From positions 984,685 to 1,048,684 of the forward strand of contig NZ_KB890738.1 of NCBI RefSeq assembly GCF_000373245.1: a stretch of 64,000 nt of DNA. The letters are read 5' to 3'. The translations under genes and the position numbers were made by a program. Below, piece after piece: positions 56,523 through 64,000 of the stretch. Each line of letters begins with the position of its first letter. The first letter of the stretch is position 1. The notes below the pieces were generated by a model. The model ran no database searches and was not told the DNA's origin. It saw nothing but the letters and a program-made list of their open reading frames with translations. The DNA comes from Echinicola pacifica DSM 19836 (GTDB lineage: Bacteria; Bacteroidota; Bacteroidia; Cytophagales; Cyclobacteriaceae).

Positions 56523-56861
56523 TTATTTTTCAGCGTATAGGCCAAAAGACCCAAAAATAGCTTTAATGGCACATTTTTCCTAAAAAAAAATTGAGCTGTT
56601 GCATCTGATTTATTAGATAAATTGGTAAATAGCTGTTTTTCAAGGCTATAAATATATGTTAATAAATATTAAAACCTTTAGTGCTATTTCACTAAATGAT
56701 GCGAATCGATTTTTTCAGCTAAACTAAGACTGGGAAATATAGCCCTCGCTAGCGGTTGAGAGTAGATTGGGAGTGTAGTGTTAGAGGGAGCGCCAATATA
56801 AGGATATTCATAAAAAAAATACTCCTGTTTCCTTTTGAATTATAGCATTAGTTCAAAAAAA
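56523..56861. other. Intergenic region between TetR operators and the inverted-repeat element
   Basis: No gene. It is AT-rich and no promoter or RNA is recognised. Confidence 0.3.
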
Positions 56862-56999
56862 GAGGCTGTGTCCTACATTTGCGGGCCCAAATACGATTCT
56901 TTTCCTGGTGAAAGTGGCGGTTTTCCATAGTATGCCTACGGCATGAGATAGGAAAACCAGGATCGTATGAGGTGGATGCAAGGGGTAGGATACAGCCTC
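56862..56999. repeat. 138-bp inverted-repeat element downstream of GMC gene
   Basis: GAGGCTGTGTCCTAC at the left pairs with GTAGGATACAGCCTC at the right with one mismatch. The pairing continues inward (ATACGAT against ATCGTAT, GGTTTTCC against GGAAAACC), with a small stem ATGCC/GGCAT at the tip. It has no coding frame. It lies 19 bp after the stop of the leftward GMC gene, the same position relative to a gene as the element at 44456-44571, and shares its GAGGCTGT ends. Confidence 0.65.
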
Positions 57000-57018
57000 A
57001 GTAATATTAAGGTTCAAA

Positions 57019-58719
57019 TCAAATATTCTGCTTTTTCAATTCCTTTACGGCATAGTCACAGGCCCTGGCTGTGAAAGCCATATAAGTAAGGGAAGGGTTT
57101 TGGCAGGCAGAAGACGCCATAAATGAGCCATCGGTCACGAAGACGTTTGGTACTTCATGCATCTGATTAAAGCCATTGAGTACGGAAGTTTTAGGATCCT
57201 TACCCATTCTGGCGGTGCCCATCTCATGGATACAGTGACCTGGAGGCGGGGCATTATCATAAGAATTGATATTAGTCGCACCTGCAGCCTCAAGGATGTC
57301 GATAGCACTTTGGCGCATATCCTTTCTCATTGCCAATTCATTTTCTTTGAATTCGCAGTCGATATCTAAGGTTGGAAGGCCATTTGCATCGAGTTTGTCT
57401 CTGTTTAGGCTTACTTTATTTTCGTAGTAAGGAAGATGCTCGCCCCAGCTTCCGATACCAAATCTCCAGTCTTCGCTAGGCATTGTTTGGGCCATTTTGA
57501 ATTCTGCACCGATACCAGCCGGGCCTCCCTGGCCTCTGCCGCGGTTTCCACCTCCCTGATAGCCAAATCCTCTCACATAATCATCCCGCTTAGTGGCTTC
57601 ACTGATATTTCTAAATCGAGGAACGTAAATTCCATTTGGCCTACGGCCATAATAATACTTGTCTGAGAAGCCATCAATGGATCCTGAAGCGCCCACGCCG
57701 AAGTGGTGGTCCATCAGATTATGACCTACTTGCTCACTACCATTGCCAAGACCATTCGGGAAAGCCTCCGAGATGGAGTTTAGCAATACCCAGGAGGTGC
57801 CAATTGTGGAGGCGTTTAAGAATACTATTTTAGCATAATATTCCATATACTCCTTAGTCTCCTGATCCATGATCCGTACGCCGGTGGCTTTGCCGGATTC
57901 CTTGTCATAAAGCACTTCTGTGACGATGGAATAAGGTCTTAGCGTCATATTTCCCGTTTGCATGGCTGCTGGAAGGGTGGCGCTATTGCTGCTGAAGTAT
58001 CCCCCAAAAGGACAACCTCTAGCGCATAAGTTACGGTATTGGCAGGGTCCACGGCCCTGAATTGCCTCTGTGGCATGCGCAGCTCTACCAATGGTGATGA
58101 TACGATCATCAAATTTCTCCTTGATCCTCGCCGCTACGTGTTTTTCGACGCAGTTCATTTCCATCGCTGGTAAAAAATGACTATCTGGAAGTTGAGGAAG
58201 ACCTTCTGCCTGGCCACTTATACCGGCAAATTTCTCTACATAGGTGTACCATGGAGCCAGCTCCTTATACCTTACTGGCCAGTCCACACCGAAGCCGTCC
58301 TTGGCATTGGCTTCAAAATCAATATCACTCAAACGGTAACATTGACGACCCCACATCAGGGATCTTCCACCCACATGGTAGCCTCTCAGCCAGTTGAAAG
58401 GCTTGACTTCATTATATGGATTTTCCTTATCATTCACCCAAAACTGCTCCGTAGCTTCGCCAAAGGCATAGCATCGGCTCTGAATAGGATGGTCGTCCTT
58501 GGAGGCATTGGTCGTGCGACCATGATGATCGAGCTCCCAGGGGTTGAGATTTGTAGTCGGATAGTCTTTGATATGCTCGACATTCCTGCCTCTTTCGAGT
58601 ACTAATGTTTTTAGGCCTCTTTCGCTGAGTTCCTTGGCGGCCCAGCCTCCACTAATCCCGGATCCTACGACGATGGCATCGTAAGTATTCTCTTTAGTAG
58701 CTTTTATATTTAAATTCAT
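57019..58719 (-). CDS. GMC family oxidoreductase
   Basis: A flavoprotein of 566 residues of the glucose-methanol-choline oxidoreductase family, likely a sugar or polyol dehydrogenase. The FAD-binding motif is VVGSGISGGWAAKELSERG (residues about 17-35). The C-terminal catalytic region has CIHEMGTARMG and NPSLTYMAFTARA. The gene has no export signal of its own. It lies 14 bp after a gene for a gluconate-2-dehydrogenase subunit-3-like protein with a twin-arginine signal, so the pair probably folds together and is exported as a complex. A cytochrome subunit is not nearby. Confidence 0.92.
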   Translation of the reverse strand: MNLNIKATKENTYDAIVVGSGISGGWAAKELSERGLKTLVLERGRNVEHIKDYPTTNLNPWELDHHGRTTNASKDDHPIQSRCYAFGEATEQFWVNDKENPYNEVKPFNWLRGYHVGGRSLMWGRQCYRLSDIDFEANAKDGFGVDWPVRYKELAPWYTYVEKFAGISGQAEGLPQLPDSHFLPAMEMNCVEKHVAARIKEKFDDRIITIGRAAHATEAIQGRGPCQYRNLCARGCPFGGYFSSNSATLPAAMQTGNMTLRPYSIVTEVLYDKESGKATGVRIMDQETKEYMEYYAKIVFLNASTIGTSWVLLNSISEAFPNGLGNGSEQVGHNLMDHHFGVGASGSIDGFSDKYYYGRRPNGIYVPRFRNISEATKRDDYVRGFGYQGGGNRGRGQGGPAGIGAEFKMAQTMPSEDWRFGIGSWGEHLPYYENKVSLNRDKLDANGLPTLDIDCEFKENELAMRKDMRQSAIDILEAAGATNINSYDNAPPPGHCIHEMGTARMGKDPKTSVLNGFNQMHEVPNVFVTDGSFMASSACQNPSLTYMAFTARACDYAVKELKKQNI

Positions 58720-58733
58720 GATTGTTTTTTGGG

Positions 58734-59285
58734 TTATGCCCAGGCTTTATCTCCCGGCTTAAAATCTATGCATCCTTCATACCTACCTGGCACCAACTCG
58801 TATCGTAAAGCCTGTGTGGCTCCAGCTTCTGAACTGAAATACCCAAAAAGTGTAAGTTCTTTTATGATTTTATATCCTCTGACAAGGTCCTTGTCCAAGT
58901 CCCCATCTTTGCCATAGACTTTCTCGTCTATACCGCTGATAAGCTGCACTCGTTCTTCTGGACTGCTTCCCAGAAAGTCCTGATCTGATCGTAGGTAGTT
59001 CAGGGTTTTGGAGACTTTTTCTCTATCCTCAATAGTATAGCAGTCCTCCAACATCTTCACGGTGAAGGCTCCGATTCCTACGGCCTTGGCCCCTGGAGAG
59101 TCGGGGGTTTCGGGGATAATAATATCTCCCACATCCGCCAATATCCCGGTTTCCTCTTCACCAAAAGTACCTATGGCGGATTCATTTGAGCTGGTGCAGC
59201 CCTGCTGGAATACCATAAGGGTTGATGCCGACATAGCACCTCCAAACAGCACTGCCACGCTCTTCATTGCTTCGCGTCTATTCAT
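58734..59285 (-). CDS. Gluconate 2-dehydrogenase subunit 3 family protein
   Basis: The small gamma-type subunit of membrane GMC dehydrogenases, 183 residues. The N-terminus MNRREAMKSVAVLFGGAMSA has the twin-arginine pattern and a hydrophobic core, and Cys 29 in QQGCTSS could be lipidated. The mature part, ILADVGDIIIPETPDSPGAKAVGIGAF, is the family signature, and FGYFSSEAGATQALRYELVPG matches the end. It heads a two-gene unit with the GMC oxidoreductase. Its job is probably to carry the flavoprotein across the membrane. Confidence 0.9.
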   Translation of the reverse strand: MNRREAMKSVAVLFGGAMSASTLMVFQQGCTSSNESAIGTFGEEETGILADVGDIIIPETPDSPGAKAVGIGAFTVKMLEDCYTIEDREKVSKTLNYLRSDQDFLGSSPEERVQLISGIDEKVYGKDGDLDKDLVRGYKIIKELTLFGYFSSEAGATQALRYELVPGRYEGCIDFKPGDKAWA

Positions 59286-59571
59286 ATTTTTTTAGGGTTT
59301 TTACTTGATTTGAACTCATTAAAATATGGAATACATTATGCATTTGAAACATTTTTTTATAAAAAACACATATAACGGTCAAAATCTACCTGTGAGGGAT
59401 AAGCGGTAAATGAATTTCTCTGTTTTTTGCGGATTTGCACTCCATGCTTAGGTGCTTCCTACCATATTATAAACGTACCATAAAGCCGCCTATTCCTTAG
59501 CCTTCTCTCCACCAAATCAGCAGCTGCCCCCTGTCCATTTACCAACTCATTAAAGCCAAAAATTAGAACCC

Positions 59572-60690
59572 TTAAGGTTTAGGATATAGGGTCTCCACCG
59601 GTAGCGCCCGGACCTTGTTTCCTTGAAATCCTGTCATGTCCTCGGCTGCAAAAAGGGAGTTGATGATGGCTTCTTCTGTGGCTTCAATGGTGGCCATAAA
59701 TAGCCCGCTCATATGGTCATTGGCCACCTGATCCTGAGTCAGCAACTCGTCCGAAGAAAGCGAATAAGGGATGCGCATGGACTCGGCAGTGGAGAAGGCA
59801 ATGACGTAATCCCCAGAGCCATTGGAGGCTATTCCGCCAGTTTTTGCTAAGCCTAGCATGGCCCTCTTCGCCATCCGCTCCAGGTTACGCGCGCCTAGAG
59901 GGGCATCTGTAGCAATGATGATCATACAAGAGCCATCGGCGGATTCCAGCTGCTGATGAAACGCATACTGGCCGAGCTCCTCGCCCAGGGCTCGGCCATC
60001 GATCTGTAATACACCTCCAAAATTGCTCTGCACCAAGGCTCCGACCGTATAGCCGCCCAGCTGCTTAGGCAAGACCCGGGAAGCGGTGCCTATGCCTCCC
60101 TTAAAACCAAAGCATACCGTCCCCGTCCCAGCTCCAATATTCCCCTCTTCCACAGGTCCTGATTTTGCCTGCACGATGGCCTGACGGATATGGCTGGGAC
60201 GAAGGGACCTTTGGCGAATGTCATTCAGGTAGCCATCGTTTGTCTCGCCCACCAGGGCATTGACGCTCTTCACCTGCTCATTGCCCGGCTCAGACAGGGT
60301 ATATTCTACAGAGCCGATGATCCCCTCTGCAATATTAAGGGTATTGGTGAGGACAATGGGCGTCTCGATATTGCCAAGCTCCTGCACCTGACTGCTACCA
60401 GCGAGCTTGCCGAAGCCATTACCGATATAGACTGCTCCGGGGACTTTTTGTTGGAAGATATTTCCGCCATGCGGCAAAATCGCGGTTGCTCCGGTCCGGA
60501 TATTATCCCCTTCCACCAGACTAATATGCCCCACCATTACACCCTTTACATCCGTTATCGCATTCCAATTGCCTGGAGCCATTACTCCCGGACTGACGCC
60601 ATAATCCCTCGCACGAGCCTGTGCATTGGCTTCCAGTGACAGCGCTACTAGTGGAAAGAATAGCATCGAAAATAAGATTAGTTTTTTCAT
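59572..60690 (-). CDS. P1 family peptidase (DmpA-like aminopeptidase)
   Basis: An N-terminal nucleophile peptidase of the S58/P1 family (L-aminopeptidase D-Ala-esterase/amidase type), 372 residues with a signal peptide ending near EANAQAR. The family core GFKGGIGTASR and the later TDAPLGARNLERMAKRA are present. Self-cleavage in DmpA occurs at a Gly-Ser bond; here the matching bond is Gly 253-Ser 254 in DGSCMII, which would make Ser 254 the nucleophile of the beta chain. It is a lone exported gene; the peptide substrate is unknown. Confidence 0.9.
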   Translation of the reverse strand: MKKLILFSMLFFPLVALSLEANAQARARDYGVSPGVMAPGNWNAITDVKGVMVGHISLVEGDNIRTGATAILPHGGNIFQQKVPGAVYIGNGFGKLAGSSQVQELGNIETPIVLTNTLNIAEGIIGSVEYTLSEPGNEQVKSVNALVGETNDGYLNDIRQRSLRPSHIRQAIVQAKSGPVEEGNIGAGTGTVCFGFKGGIGTASRVLPKQLGGYTVGALVQSNFGGVLQIDGRALGEELGQYAFHQQLESADGSCMIIIATDAPLGARNLERMAKRAMLGLAKTGGIASNGSGDYVIAFSTAESMRIPYSLSSDELLTQDQVANDHMSGLFMATIEATEEAIINSLFAAEDMTGFQGNKVRALPVETLYPKP

Positions 60691-61206
60691 AGTGCTTGGT
60701 GTTTTTCTAAAGTAAAAGGACTGATTGGTTCCGGCGATGGACGGGTCAGACGTACTTTGTAGTTTTATATATGGCCTTTCAGGCCAAAATTGATGATAGT
60801 GAATATACTATTAATTCCGACCTGAAGATTCTCCTCATCCTACTAATAATACACTTGCCGCGGTCAATTGGTTGGAACTTATTCAATTCCCATTCTTAGG
60901 AAAATAGCATTATTATAAATCCAATATAAAAACCTTCCCTTCCTCCAGCAAGCCTTAAAGCTAGACTCCAAATGCATTTTTTGGTCCAGCGCATACTGAT
61001 CTAGTCAGCCAATATATCCGCGACCTCTATTATAAACCACCTATTTCCTGATTTCCCTTAGTCTGATATCACTTCTTTTGATCATCATATCATTCTTTTT
61101 GCCACGAAGTGGCTAGGTATATAACCTGCTAAAAAAAATAAAGTATAAGAAAGGAGATAAATTGATAGGCTTAAACCCTTTGAACGAAGTGACTGATACC
61201 AAAAAA
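60691..61206. other. Intergenic region between P1 peptidase and SOD genes
   Basis: No gene or RNA is supported. A small hairpin TGGCCT-ttc-AGGCCA occurs at 60772-60786. The remainder is AT-rich and unstructured. Confidence 0.3.
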
Positions 61207-61240
61207 ATAAGCCAAGGCTTTAGAGGCCTTGGCTTATCAC
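61207..61240. terminator. Terminator of the superoxide dismutase gene
   Basis: ATAAGCCAAGGC pairs with GCCTTGGCTTAT, a 12-bp stem with a 6-nt loop. A run of A on the plus strand becomes the T run for the leftward SOD transcript. Confidence 0.85.
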
Positions 61241-61259
61241 TTGCTGTAAATGGAGGCTA

Positions 61260-62030
61260 TTAAACCACTGCTTTATAGCGATCTGCCACAGCATTCCAGT
61301 TGATTACATTCCACCAATTGGAGATGTATTTTCCTCTTTCGTTTTGATAGTTGAGGTAGTAAGCGTGCTCCCATACATCGATGCCCATCAGAGGAATCCC
61401 CTGAAGGTCCGAAAGGTCCATCAGCGGGTTATCTTGATTTGGGGTAGAGCCTACCTTGAGTTTTTTGTTTGCATCCATCACGAGCCAGGCCCATCCGGAA
61501 CCGAAGCGTCCTTTAGCTTCACCCTCAAATTTCTCCACGAAGGCGTCAAAACTGCCAAAGGAGCTGTCTATGGCTGCTGCCAGCTCACCTTCGGGTTTTC
61601 CACCACCGTCAGGGGACATTATGCTCCAGAACAGCTCATGGTTATAATGTCCGCCACCGTTATTTCTCACTGCGGTGCTATAATTAGAGACCTTCATCAG
61701 TGTTTCCTCTAGCGGCTTGGTCATGTCGATCCCTTCTTCTTCAGCAGCGGCTTTCAGTTTTTTGGCGTAGCCAGCGGCATGCTTCGTATAGTGGATTTCC
61801 ATGGTCATGGCATCGATATTCGGCTCTAAAGCCGCGTAATCATAGGCTAAGCCTGCCTGATCAAATCCCGTACTTAGGGAGGCTATTTCCTCTTCAGTGG
61901 CGGGCTTGCTGCTGCAGGCAGTCAGGAAAGCGGATCCTACAGCGGTGCTGCCAATGCCCACTGCCAAAGTGGCCTTAGTACTTTGTGTTATAAAAGTCCT
62001 TCTTGAAGGATTAAATGAAACCTTTTTCAT
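61260..62030 (-). CDS. Fe/Mn superoxide dismutase, exported and lipid-anchored
   Basis: Converts superoxide to oxygen and hydrogen peroxide. The 256-residue protein has a 40-residue N-terminal extension with a twin-arginine-like sequence (SRRTFITQS) and a lipobox LTACSS. It is therefore predicted to be exported folded and anchored, unlike cytoplasmic SodA/SodB. Metal ligands are the His in MEIHYTKHAAGY, the His in HYNHELFWSIMSP, and the Asp and His in IDVWEHAYYLNY. Fe and Mn use cannot be told apart by eye. It is monocistronic, ending at a strong terminator. Confidence 0.93.
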   Translation of the reverse strand: MKKVSFNPSRRTFITQSTKATLAVGIGSTAVGSAFLTACSSKPATEEEIASLSTGFDQAGLAYDYAALEPNIDAMTMEIHYTKHAAGYAKKLKAAAEEEGIDMTKPLEETLMKVSNYSTAVRNNGGGHYNHELFWSIMSPDGGGKPEGELAAAIDSSFGSFDAFVEKFEGEAKGRFGSGWAWLVMDANKKLKVGSTPNQDNPLMDLSDLQGIPLMGIDVWEHAYYLNYQNERGKYISNWWNVINWNAVADRYKAVV

Positions 62031-62177
62031 TAGATATAAAATTTTATTCTGAAAATATTTTTAAATGAAGTACTTTGCTTTTTAAAATTTCACACTCTAC
62101 TTTCAGCAAGTTAAATAATAGATCTATAAAATAAAACCATAAATCAGACAATCCGTCCGAATTAATGACAAGATGGT

Positions 62178-62185
62178 TATGTTTG
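62178..62185 (+). promoter_or_regulatory. -7 promoter box of dapF
   Basis: TATGTTTG is an exact TAnnTTTG box 72 bp upstream of the preferred dapF start; no good -33 element was found. Confidence 0.45.
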
Positions 62186-62256
62186 TATTATAAAAGGAAA
62201 ATGGATTGGTTTTTGAGCCAGCCAGAGGAGCAAACTATATTGTTTTTAGGATTGAC

Positions 62257-63030
62257 ATGGAAATATTATTTTACAAATACCAGGGCACAGGAAATGACTT
62301 TGTCATGATCGATGATCGTCAGGAGCGATTTGACCTGACCGATTTAGCTTTGGTAAAGAAGCTTTGTGATAGGAGATTTGGAGTGGGTTCAGATGGCTTG
62401 ATTCTCATTCGTGAGAAGGAAGGCTATGATTTTGAGATGGTATATTATAATGCTGATGGATCTCAGAGCATGTGCGGTAATGGTGCACGATGCGCCGTGG
62501 CTTTTAGCAGTTATCTCGGGATAATAACCGCCGAAGCTCATTTTCTGGCGATCGATGGTCCTCATACCGCTAAGATTGACAATGGACTTGTGGAGTTGGG
62601 CATGGGAAAGGTTACAGGTATCGATCAGGTGTCCGCTGATTATTTTGTCAATACTGGTTCTCCACATCATATTCGTTTTGTGGAAGAGGTGGAGGCCTAT
62701 CCTGTGGTAAAGGAAGGGGCGAGTATTCGCTACAGCAGCCAATATGAACCAAAGGGAACCAATGTCAATTTTGTGACTCCTCTGGCAGAAGATACCATTC
62801 AGGTGCGTACTTATGAGCGAGGCGTGGAGGATGAGACGCTTTCCTGTGGTACAGGAGTGACGGCCTGCGCCTTGGTCTATGGAAGCCAAAAAGGTAAATC
62901 ACCTATATATATTAAAGCATCGGGAGGGGAGCTTTCCGTTAAGTTTAAAACAAATGAAGATGGGTCGTTTGAGGACATTTTGCTGATTGGGCCAGCAGAA
63001 CAGGTATTTCAAGGAACTGTCACGATATAA
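62257..63030 (+). CDS. dapF: Diaminopimelate epimerase
   Basis: Converts LL- to meso-diaminopimelate for lysine and peptidoglycan synthesis, using two cysteines without cofactor. The ATG at 62257 starts the conserved sequence MEILFYKYQGTGNDFV; a frame from 62206 adds 17 unconserved residues. Cys 73 in SMCGNGARC and the second Cys in LSCGTGVTAC (near 203) are the acid-base pair. At 257 residues the length is normal. secA begins 114 bp further on. Confidence 0.96.
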   Translation: MEILFYKYQGTGNDFVMIDDRQERFDLTDLALVKKLCDRRFGVGSDGLILIREKEGYDFEMVYYNADGSQSMCGNGARCAVAFSSYLGIITAEAHFLAIDGPHTAKIDNGLVELGMGKVTGIDQVSADYFVNTGSPHHIRFVEEVEAYPVVKEGASIRYSSQYEPKGTNVNFVTPLAEDTIQVRTYERGVEDETLSCGTGVTACALVYGSQKGKSPIYIKASGGELSVKFKTNEDGSFEDILLIGPAEQVFQGTVTI

Positions 63031-63143
63031 TTCATAAGGCCAGAGGAGTTCTTCGGGGCGATTCTGCTAATCGGTGGCATAAAAACTACCAATTGTTATG
63101 AAAAGAAATTAATTTTAAGCCCTATTATCAGAAACACATATTA

Positions 63144-64000
63144 TGCTAGATATTCTTACTAAAAGCTTGGCAAAGGTATTCGGGACCAAGTCAGATCGAG
63201 ATATAAAAGAACTTCACCCTTACGTAGCGCTTATTAATAGCGAATACAGCAAACTTTCGTCGATTACAGATGATGAGCTTCGCGGCAAAACCATTGAAAT
63301 CAAAGGGATCATCAATGAGGACCTAAAGGCCTTTGATGACAATATCCTTTCCTTGCGAGAGCAAATAGCCAGCATGGCCCCGGACAAGGTGCATGAAAAA
63401 GATGCCCTGTTTAATGAAATTGATAAGGTCGAGAAAGATAGAAATGAAGCATTGGAAGTAGTCTTGGAAAAGGTGCTTCCTTTGGCTTTTGCGGTGGTCA
63501 AGGAAACGGCTCGCCGATTTAAAGAAAATGGTGAATTGACCGTTGCCGTGCAGGATTTTGACCGGGATCTCGCCGCTCGCAAAGGCAATGTGCTGATCGA
63601 GGGTGACCGTGCAATCTGGAAGGGTCAGTGGATGGCCGCCGGTACGGAGATAGTCTGGGATATGCTCCACTATGATGTGCAGCTTATCGGTGGGGTGGCT
63701 TTGCATAAAGGTAAAATCGCCGAAATGGCCACTGGTGAAGGTAAAACCTTGGTTTCCACCTTGCCCGCCTACCTCAATGCCCTGGCAGGAAGAGGCGTAC
63801 ACATCGTTACCGTCAATGACTACCTAGCCAAAAGGGATAGCGAGTGGAATGCTCCTCTATTTGAGTTCCATGGTTTGACTGTAAACTGTATCGATAAGTT
63901 TCAGCCCAACTCTCCCGATAGACGTGCCGCCTATAATAGTGATATTGTCTATGGGACAAATAACGAATTTGGTTTCGATTATTTGAGAGATAATATGGCG
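63144..64000 (+). CDS. secA: Preprotein translocase ATPase SecA, 3' end outside window
   Basis: The motor that drives proteins through SecYEG. Only the first 285 residues are in the window. [20 protein letters not shown] is followed by the long helical insert of Bacteroidota SecA, then [20 protein letters not shown] with Walker [14 protein letters not shown], and [19 protein letters not shown]. The start ATG at 63144 gives a normal N-terminus. The frame runs off the right edge. Confidence 0.97.

Overview
The window looks like chromosomal DNA of a member of the Bacteroidota, most likely a marine-type Cytophagales (Cyclobacteriaceae-like) bacterium. The evidence is the SusD-like and TonB-dependent outer-membrane proteins, DUF4249 and FKBP lipoproteins, a ribosomal protein S16 with a long acidic tail, promoter motifs of the Bacteroidota type (TTG, about 20 nt, TAnnTTTG), and the near absence of Shine-Dalgarno sites. 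Most of the window is ordinary core and metabolic genome. No phage, integrase, complete insertion sequence or CRISPR array was seen.

Layout. 1-4.4 kb: the tail of a SusD-like lipoprotein and a Tat-exported phospholipase C. 4.4-16.3 kb: ndk, an NrnA-like phosphoesterase, three FKBP-type lipoproteins in a row, ridA, fumC, a SPOR-like protein, and the tight recJ-lptB-GH3 unit. 16.5-20.7 kb: a universal stress protein, a 2'-5' RNA ligase-like protein, and the conserved rpsP-rimM-trmD-rplS operon with a good promoter. 20.8-21.3 kb: tRNA-Arg(CCT), a broken copy of its 5' half split by a 37-bp palindromic repeat, and a frameshifted GIY-YIG nuclease.

21.5-35 kb is the accessory part. An AraC-type regulator and a divergent DUF418 membrane protein precede a ruined aldo/keto reductase. 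Next comes an apparent operon: intact aldo/keto reductase, carboxymuconolactone-decarboxylase-like protein, alpha/beta hydrolase, cupin, dienelactone-hydrolase-like protein, cupin. Five of these six products carry export signals, and the end of the operon repeats a hydrolase-cupin order. A decayed lipoprotein gene then precedes a DUF4249 / TonB-dependent receptor / lipoprotein uptake set.

35-64 kb: moaE, a DUF6265 protein, a second TonB-linked outer-membrane barrel, an FG-GAP lipoprotein, an RDD membrane protein with a cysteine motif, a SnoaL-like protein, topoisomerase IB, a PII-ammonium transporter operon, a nucleotidyltransferase, a DoxX protein, the kynurenine operon kmo-kynU-haaO, a thiamine-pyrophosphokinase-like protein, prmC-GNAT-prfA, a possible c-type heme lipoprotein, a TetR regulator with two clear operators, a GMC oxidoreductase with its Tat-bearing partner, a P1 peptidase, a lipid-anchored superoxide dismutase, dapF and the start of secA.

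The most interesting items are the exported hydrolase/cupin/CMD cluster, the split tRNA copy, the two GAGGCTGT-ended hairpin elements, the PII protein with changed effector residues, and the TetR operators. None could be tested by database search here. Functional statements rest on motifs and on known families.
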